Assembly: GCA_023460085.1 (NCBI GenBank)
Contig: JAEWRI010000044.1
Location: 162,463-226,462 of the forward strand
Reading direction: 5' to 3'
Source of the DNA: Bacillota bacterium
GTDB lineage: Bacteria > Bacillota > Clostridia > Christensenellales > SZUA-584
DNA length: 64,000 nucleotides
A program made the position numbers and the translations under genes. Of this stretch, positions 58,377 to 64,000 are shown in pieces (the stretch's first letter is position 1; each line of letters begins with the position of its first letter). The notes beneath the pieces were generated by a model, which searched no databases, was not told the DNA's origin, and saw only the letters and a list, made by a program, of their open reading frames with translations.

Positions 58377-61300
58377 TTAACCGTTCGGGAAAAGCTGTTT
58401 CATATACTCATCCGAAAGATTGAAGTAATTCTGAAAATCCTCCACGATATACTCCCTACGCTCCGCAATGATTTCCCGGAGGCTTTTGATATCCTTCTGC
58501 CATTGGCTGGCCGACGAAGGATCGGGCCACTTGGCGGCAGTACGCGGAATCTCGTCCTCAATGGAGTCTACCAGCGCGTCAAAATGACTCAGCAGATTCT
58601 CCGTAGAAAGCGTGGTGTTCAGCACCTCGGCAAACCGCTCGATAAACTTCTGCTTCCACTCGTCATTGTGCACGAAACCGTTATACAGGTACATATACGT
58701 CTCGTGCTTCATACCGGTGGAATCCGCCTCCCGCCGGGTATATATCCCGCAGAAGAACGTGTCGAACAGGTCTATTGACTTACTGTTCATGCATATATCG
58801 AAGTCGTAGAATATGGGCCGCCATCGCATCGCGTCGTCCGTGGTGTGCGTGAATTTCTGATTGTAGGTGTCATAGCAGCCGAAATACAGCTCCGCGATCA
58901 GGTAATCCATGAAGTAATCCGGATCCGCGAGGCCGATGTATTCCTGATAGTTGATATCATTGTTCATGTTCTGCTGCGCCAGATAGTACAGATCCACGAT
59001 GTCCCTGTCGGAACGGCCCGTTTCGATGTCGTATTTATTTCCGCGTATCATGACAACATTGTCGGTATCGATGCCATACCTCGCAGCGAAATAATCCTCG
59101 TTCTGATTTTCCTTAAACTCGTAGAGCCCCCAGTATGACCCGTTGATGTAAACCACCACAAACTTGGATTGCGCGTTGTCCACGTTCAGTCCGTTCACCG
59201 CCATGGATACGAATACGTCCTTCATCCGCGTGGGATCCTGCCACGCACCCATGTTGCGCAGACAGAGCGACTTGAAAGTGGTGATGTCATAGCCCTCGAA
59301 GAAAGGATACGTGATGGAGCTGCGGCCATATCCGCCGCGCAGATACAGGTTGATGGAACGCTGTTTCGCGGCTATCGTACCCGCCCCGGCTACCCGAAAG
59401 CCCGCGGGGAAGCTGACACCCAGCGTACCGTCCGCCTCGTAGTATTCCACATAGCCTTCACGTTCGCGTTTGTTGCTGCGCGTACTGCTGAACACGGTAT
59501 TGAGATCGCTTTGCGTCATGGAAAGACAGACCACCGGCAGGGAATGTGTATCCCCGAAAATATAGGTGGCAACAGTCTCTTCGCTGGTAATCAGCCCATC
59601 GGCTATGGCAATGGCACGCACCGTCTGCGAGCCGGACACGGTGATGGGACCGGAATACCTGGACGAACTGGTCGTGGGCGTGGCACCATTCGTCGTGTAG
59701 TAGATGGCAGCACCCTCAGTACCCGCTGTCAGTTCCAGCGCAAACGATTCCTTGTGATAACCGCCCGTTACAGAAAACTGGGGCGCGGCGCAGTATCCGC
59801 TCAGCGTGTCGCTTCCATTGGCAGTGCCCGGCGTGGGTTGGCCAAAAAAGGCGACGCTTCTCTCGCCGCCCTCAGAAACTATTCCGCGTGATATACCCGG
59901 TCGAAGCACCCCGGTATTGAATTCATCCAGCAACAGTCCTTCGGCGCTGAACAGGTACAATTTCTCACCGCTCAGCGATATGGTCAATTCTCCCGAGCCG
60001 TCCGAGCCATCATACTCGTCTATCACCGCGTACCCTTCGGCCTTTATGTTAATATCCCCGATGGGCCACTTTTGCGTGTCGCTCTTGGAATCGGAAAGGC
60101 AGTATCCCGCAAGGCTGACGGAATTGGAAGAACCGTTGTACAGCTCCACCCAATCCGCGTCTCCCGAACGGGCCGCGCTGACACTGGAGACCTCGTTGAT
60201 GGACACTCCCTCCGCTTCACCCGTGATGCTGGAAAGCTCTGCAAAGCCCTGCGTCGTGTTGGCGGCCATCGGTGTGGGCTGGTAGTAGTACTGCCATTGT
60301 CCGGCCTCCGAGAGCCCGTACGAAACGTTGTCCTTTTCCTCCGTCGGCAGCGTTATGGTCTGAACGGTCTGCGTATTGAGATTCGTAAGGTAAAGCGCCG
60401 TATCCGCGCTGCCCAGCTTAAAGTTTGCGTGCAGCTCACCTTCCTTCTGGTCCTTGCCGGAAAGGTATACGACCGTATATGCCCCCGGGTCCAGGGTAAT
60501 ACCGGGCAGATTCCATTTCCACAAGCTTTCCGCATCGTCCGAAAGCGCGTAATCGGACAGCGTAACCGCCTGATCAGAGCCGTTGTACAGTTCTACCCAG
60601 GGACTGCGCTCACCATACTTATCGATGATAGAGAAGGTGTTGGCGCGCAGCAGCTCATTCATGTAAACATCGCCCCGGCCTTCCGTCAGCGCAAACTCTG
60701 TGGTGCTGAGTGAAACCGCGCTATTGGCCGCGCCAGGGGTGGGAACGGTATAATATACCGTACTCCCGTCCTCACCAGGACCTGCGGAAAGCCCCGGCAG
60801 TATCCCCGCATCCCATGTAATCTTATCGACGACAATGCCCAGAGCGTCCGTTATTGCAACGGTCGTTTCATCGCTGCCTATCTTGAACGGTACGGAATCG
60901 CTGTCTCCGTTATCGGCAAATTTGACGATAACATACTCCCCTGCATTGAGGGTCATAGTGGGCAGCTTGGCCTTCTTCAGGTTCGACAGGTTCTCCGTAA
61001 TGTAGAAATCCGAGAGGGCAATGGGCACAGTGCCCGCATTGTAAAGCTCCACCCAGGCGTAGGGTTCGGTATTTGAAACGTTTTTGGGAAGCACCTCACT
61101 GATCTTCAGCGCAACGTTCTCTCCGCTGCGCAGTTCTTCCATCGTCGCAAAGGAAACCGTGGTGTTCTCTGCACCGGGCGTGGGTTGTATAAAATATCCG
61201 TAGCTTCCGTTTTCGCAAAAACCGTAGGAAATATCGGTATCCAGCGCGGACACTTCCAGATCCTGCAGCTTTCCGGAAGGCGATGACAGCGTGAGTGTCG

Positions 61301-61790
61301 TACCGTCCTTAGAGAGCTTGAATCCTGTGCAAAGCACATCCGGAATAGGCGCTTCGGTCGCTGTAGGCGAAACGCTCTGCGAAGCAGAGGCCGAGGCTTC
61401 CGCGGCGGCGGATTGCTCTAATTCTTCACTGGTTTGGATTGGCAGACAGCAATAGATGACCAAATAACTGTGCGCGGCGATATCAACCGCCGGGAAGGTA
61501 TACCGGTTGCCGTTGGACTCCGCCAGTACGTAGTCTTCCAGATTGATGACCGCATTGGTTCCATTGTAAAGCTCTACCCAGTCCGGAGAACCATAGGTGC
61601 CGTCCTTGAGCGAATCCGAATTGGAACTGACAACTTCGGAAATATACAGCCCGCTGGAAGACGGGTTCGCGGACGCGGGATCGCTGCATCCCGCCAGCAG
61701 CAAAGCCACCGCCATTGTGATGCTTAAGCCTCTTTGAAGCCATTCGCCCGCTTTTCGCCCTGATAGGGTCCAGTGCGTTATCTTTTGCAT
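58377..61790 (-). CDS. CotH-kinase lipoprotein with lamin-tail domains
   Basis: The protein has 1137 residues. A signal peptide ends at the lipobox ALLLAGC. Four lamin-tail-like domains follow (each with SPDWVELYNG or PWVELYNG, then LxxYxLSD and LxxGxY), then a chitobiase-type beta-sandwich (YYTTNGATPTTSSSRYSGPI). The C-terminal 420 residues are a CotH kinase domain (INLYLRGGYGRSSI, NGSYWGLYEFKENQNEDY and the Asp motif PIFYDFDICMN). CotH phosphorylates spore-coat proteins in Bacillus, but exported forms like this have unknown targets. The ribosome site is weak. It is the largest gene in the window. Confidence 0.92.
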   Translation of the reverse strand: MQKITHWTLSGRKAGEWLQRGLSITMAVALLLAGCSDPASANPSSSGLYISEVVSSNSDSLKDGTYGSPDWVELYNGTNAVINLEDYVLAESNGNRYTFPAVDIAAHSYLVIYCCLPIQTSEELEQSAAAEASASASQSVSPTATEAPIPDVLCTGFKLSKDGTTLTLSSPSGKLQDLEVSALDTDISYGFCENGSYGYFIQPTPGAENTTVSFATMEELRSGENVALKISEVLPKNVSNTEPYAWVELYNAGTVPIALSDFYITENLSNLKKAKLPTMTLNAGEYVIVKFADNGDSDSVPFKIGSDETTVAITDALGIVVDKITWDAGILPGLSAGPGEDGSTVYYTVPTPGAANSAVSLSTTEFALTEGRGDVYMNELLRANTFSIIDKYGERSPWVELYNGSDQAVTLSDYALSDDAESLWKWNLPGITLDPGAYTVVYLSGKDQKEGELHANFKLGSADTALYLTNLNTQTVQTITLPTEEKDNVSYGLSEAGQWQYYYQPTPMAANTTQGFAELSSITGEAEGVSINEVSSVSAARSGDADWVELYNGSSNSVSLAGYCLSDSKSDTQKWPIGDINIKAEGYAVIDEYDGSDGSGELTISLSGEKLYLFSAEGLLLDEFNTGVLRPGISRGIVSEGGERSVAFFGQPTPGTANGSDTLSGYCAAPQFSVTGGYHKESFALELTAGTEGAAIYYTTNGATPTTSSSRYSGPITVSGSQTVRAIAIADGLITSEETVATYIFGDTHSLPVVCLSMTQSDLNTVFSSTRSNKREREGYVEYYEADGTLGVSFPAGFRVAGAGTIAAKQRSINLYLRGGYGRSSITYPFFEGYDITTFKSLCLRNMGAWQDPTRMKDVFVSMAVNGLNVDNAQSKFVVVYINGSYWGLYEFKENQNEDYFAARYGIDTDNVVMIRGNKYDIETGRSDRDIVDLYYLAQQNMNNDINYQEYIGLADPDYFMDYLIAELYFGCYDTYNQKFTHTTDDAMRWRPIFYDFDICMNSKSIDLFDTFFCGIYTRREADSTGMKHETYMYLYNGFVHNDEWKQKFIERFAEVLNTTLSTENLLSHFDALVDSIEDEIPRTAAKWPDPSSASQWQKDIKSLREIIAERREYIVEDFQNYFNLSDEYMKQLFPNG

Positions 61791-61944
61791 TTGTCTTCGC
61801 CAATCCCCTGATCGCCATATTCGCGGTATATGTAAAATATCCGCTATTTTGCATTATATCATTACAGCGAGAAATATGGAATGCGTCAATTTTATTTTAC
61901 TTTTTTGTAAGAAAGCAGACTAAAAAAAGCACCTCTGAATACGT

Positions 61945-62415
61945 TCACGTGATATCGCTCTGTTTTTTGAAAAGCGTATAAGCGGCAACGAAGCGCGGAT
62001 TTTCCCCTGTGAACTCCAGGAAAAGTGAGATGCATCGCAGCGTCTCGCGGCTGATCGTATGCTCCATCTTCTCCGTGGCTTCCAGCCGGTGCGCATCCTC
62101 CACGCCCAGCATCTCTAAAAACCTGTCAATGATCTCATGTCTCAGGAGCAAATAATCCCCGATTCGCCTGCCCTCCTCATCGGGCACCAGAACGCCATAC
62201 TTTTCGTACTTAATGAGCTTCATCTCTGCCAGCTTCTGAACCATGCGCGTAGCGGCAGGCGGTTGTACGTTAAGCGCGCCGGAAAGCTCACTTACACGCG
62301 TATACCCTTTTCCCTCGGAGAGCCTGCATATCATCTCGAGGTAATCCTCCGTAGACGCGGTGAGCTTCTCGTCCATACGGCTCATATACTGGCGGAACGT
62401 ATAGAAATCTTTCAC
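61945..62415 (-). CDS. mntR: DtxR-family Mn-dependent repressor MntR
   Basis: The protein has 156 residues. A winged helix (ASTEDYLEMICRLSEGKGYT, LNVQPPAATRMVQKLAEM) is followed by the metal and dimer domain (RHEIIDRFLEMLGV, EATEKMEHTISRETL). Metal ligands are suggested by His, Asp, Glu and Cys at these positions. The start is the GTG at 62415, 6 bases after AGGAGG, giving MKDFYTFRQY, a familiar MntR N-terminus. It is transcribed away from mntH and should repress it when Mn is abundant. Confidence 0.92.
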   Translation of the reverse strand: MKDFYTFRQYMSRMDEKLTASTEDYLEMICRLSEGKGYTRVSELSGALNVQPPAATRMVQKLAEMKLIKYEKYGVLVPDEEGRRIGDYLLLRHEIIDRFLEMLGVEDAHRLEATEKMEHTISRETLRCISLFLEFTGENPRFVAAYTLFKKQSDIT

Positions 62416-62424
62416 AGGCAACCT

Positions 62425-62548
62425 CCTATATGGTTATGTTTATTTTATCACCGCCGGAAAATGCACACTTCAACCGATACGGCATAATTTATAGCATGTT
62501 AACTTTGTTGCACGACGTTACAACCGAAAAATATGGGGGAAATACAAC
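62425..62548. promoter_or_regulatory. mntR-mntH divergent control region
   Basis: The 130-base gap between the divergent genes must hold both promoters. CATAAT at about 62483 and the partial palindrome TTGTTGCACGACGTTACAA (62503-62521) are the best candidates for the mntH -10 box and a metal-repressor site. The match to known MntR boxes is weak. Confidence 0.35.
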
Positions 62549-63823
62549 GTGCTTTTACTTAAGCCGCATTGTGATAAACGGCCTGCCCGGCGCTCGTCGG
62601 TAAAATACTGCATCGCACAGCTTCTGAAATTTCTGGGGCCCGCCTTCATCGTCAGCGTCGCGTACGTCGACCCGGGCAACTTCGCCACCAACATCAGCGG
62701 CGGCTCGACATACGGCTATACGCTGCTCTGGGTGCTGTTGGCCAGCAACCTCATCGCGGTGTTCCTGCAGATAAACTCCGCCAAACTGGGCATCGCCACG
62801 GGTAAAAACCTCTCCGTCATGTGTGGGGAGGTGTTCTCCCGGCCTGTAAACTGGGGGTTGTGGGTGATATCGGTCGTCGCGTCTATGGCAACCACCATGG
62901 CGGAATTTCTGGGCGGCGCACTGGGCTTTTACCTGCTTTTCGGAATACCGCTGCCGCTGGCAGGACTGCTGACGGCCGCCGTCACATTCGGCATCATCTA
63001 CCTGCAACGCTTTGGCCAGAAAATTGTCGAAATTATCATCGCGGCGCTGATAGCCGTAATCTGTACGGCTTACGCAATTGAAATGTTTCTCGCACAGCCC
63101 GACTGGAGCGCGGTCGCACTGCACTCCATACTGCCCTCCCTGCCAGACGGGCAGGCCGTGCTGCTGGCGGCGGGGATGCTGGGCGCCACCGTCATGCCGC
63201 ACGTCATCTTTCTGCACTCATCGCTCGTGCAGCACCGCAACGGTGCCACCTCGGTGCAGGGACGGCGGCACCATCTGAAGATGGAAAAAATAGATGTCGT
63301 CATTGCCATGAACATCGCCTTTGTCATCAACGCGGCTATGGTCATCGTATCCGCGGCAGTGTTCTTTCGGCAGGGGCTTTTCGTAGACTCCATCGAGCTC
63401 GCCCACCACTCTTTGGAACCGCTTTTAGGCCGCCTTTCAAGCGGTGCATTCGGCATCGCGCTGCTGGCCTCGGGCTTTTCGTCCTCCGCCGTGGGCGCCA
63501 TGGCGGGCGAAACAGTAATGGACGGCTTCGTAAACCTGAAGATACCCGTCAACCTGCGGCGCGCCATCACGATGCTGCCCGCGCTCGTGGTGCTGCTGGT
63601 AGGCTTCAACCCGATGCAGGCGCTTATATTAAGCCAGGTGCTGCTAAGCTTCGCACTGCCCTTCGCAATTATTCCAATGCTGCTGATCACGGGCCGTAAG
63701 GATATCATGGGCCCTTTCGTCAACAAGCCTGTAACGCGCTGGATGGGCTGGGCCATCGCTGCCATAATCCTCGTACTCAACGTCGCGCTGCTCTGTCTTA
63801 CGTTTTCGGGCAGCGTAGGGTAG
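62549..63823 (+). CDS. mntH: Nramp-type divalent metal transporter MntH
   Basis: The protein has 424 residues and eleven helices. Metal-site motifs are complete: helix 1 VSVAYVDPGNFATNI and helix 6 GATVMPHVIFLHSSLVQHR. It imports Mn with protons. The GTG start at 62549 has GGGGGA 8-9 bases upstream; no better ATG exists. It lies divergent to mntR, the usual regulatory pairing, and provides Mn that RtcB-type ligases and stress enzymes may use. Confidence 0.95.
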   Translation: MLLLKPHCDKRPARRSSVKYCIAQLLKFLGPAFIVSVAYVDPGNFATNISGGSTYGYTLLWVLLASNLIAVFLQINSAKLGIATGKNLSVMCGEVFSRPVNWGLWVISVVASMATTMAEFLGGALGFYLLFGIPLPLAGLLTAAVTFGIIYLQRFGQKIVEIIIAALIAVICTAYAIEMFLAQPDWSAVALHSILPSLPDGQAVLLAAGMLGATVMPHVIFLHSSLVQHRNGATSVQGRRHHLKMEKIDVVIAMNIAFVINAAMVIVSAAVFFRQGLFVDSIELAHHSLEPLLGRLSSGAFGIALLASGFSSSAVGAMAGETVMDGFVNLKIPVNLRRAITMLPALVVLLVGFNPMQALILSQVLLSFALPFAIIPMLLITGRKDIMGPFVNKPVTRWMGWAIAAIILVLNVALLCLTFSGSVG

Positions 63824-63874
63824 CGCTGCTCCCGCATCCGATTTACTATGGCAAATAAAAACCCGGCTGCATTA

Positions 63875-64000
63875 TGAAGTGACCCCTAAAAGTTAGACAA
63901 ATATTTATTTAAGTAGTCGATAGGGCTTGCTGCCTATGAACAACGGGCGGTAAGCCCTTTAGCTTTGCCTTAATGCGGCGATTATTGTAGTAGTCAAGAT
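63875..64000 (-). mobile_element. IS3-family insertion sequence, truncated by the window edge
   Basis: The terminal repeat begins TGAAGTGACCCCTAAAAGTT (63875 onward), a typical IS150-group end. The minus strand then encodes the C-terminus of the transposase. The rest lies beyond the window. Confidence 0.85.
63909..64000 (-). CDS. IS3-family transposase (OrfB), C-terminal part
   Basis: The last 29 codons read LDYYNNRRIKAKLKGLPPVV followed by HRQQALSTT and a stop. The NNRRIKAKLKGLPP pattern is the usual end of IS150/IS3 integrase-type transposases. The gene is cut by the window edge, so completeness is unknown. Confidence 0.85.
   Translation of the reverse strand, partial: LDYYNNRRIKAKLKGLPPVVHRQQALSTT

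Overview
The window is GC-rich chromosomal DNA of a Gram-positive anaerobe, most likely a member of the Bacillota, class Clostridia. The grounds are strong AGGAGG ribosome binding sites, consensus TTGACA/TATAAT promoters, frequent GTG and TTG starts, and a Bacillota-type gene order (rplS-rbgA-rnhB-yraN, comM, dprA, topA-trmFO-hslV-hslU). The exact genus cannot be read from the sequence. No rRNA, tRNA or CRISPR array was seen, and nothing looks like a prophage. One insertion sequence (IS3 family) enters at the right edge.

Layout. 0-8.6 kb: small membrane or secreted proteins, a mannose-1-phosphate guanylyltransferase with a degenerate phosphomutase domain, a leucine-rich-repeat surface protein, and about 1 kb of dispersed repeats. 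8.6-16.3 kb (minus): hslU, hslV, trmFO, topA, an esterase-like hydrolase and dprA. 16.4-25.2 kb: accessory genes inserted in the conserved block: a zinc-ribbon membrane protein, a MmcQ/YjbR protein, an SF2 helicase with membrane segments, a DUF454 protein, a large catalase, and rtcB behind an attenuator-like leader. 25.2-35.1 kb (minus): M23 lipoprotein, comM and a relic of its 3' end, a mannosyltransferase cluster (PMT, GtrA, a second membrane glycosyltransferase), then yraN, rnhB, rbgA and rplS. 35.3-39.5 kb: C39-like protein, thioesterase, SH3/NlpC-P60 protein and a beta-CASP metallo-beta-lactamase RNase.

39.6-46.2 kb (minus): a cyclic-di-GMP-I riboswitch with its own promoter and two terminators but no evident target gene; the nickel-pincer cofactor operon larE-larB-larC, with LarE fused to a TPR-like domain; two small membrane proteins behind a structured leader; a VWA protein and a macro-domain protein. 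46.4-58.3 kb (mostly plus): UvrD/PcrA-like helicase, a lipoprotein, an MFS transporter with a GNAT protein, then a GntR-regulated cluster (FAD oxidoreductase, Fe-S flavoreductase, YhhN lysoplasmalogenase, membrane alpha/beta hydrolase) that looks like lipid metabolism. 58.4-64 kb: a CotH-kinase lipoprotein, the mntR/mntH manganese pair and the IS3 end.

How the genes connect. GDP-mannose synthesis (3.0-5.4 kb) could feed the PMT/GtrA/glycosyltransferase cluster for O-mannosylation of exported proteins. katE and mntR/mntH fit oxidative-stress defence. The most novel-looking signals are RNA-based: the rtcB leader (23.28-23.47 kb), the apparently orphan c-di-GMP riboswitch (39.59-39.84 kb) and the leader at 44.27-44.48 kb.
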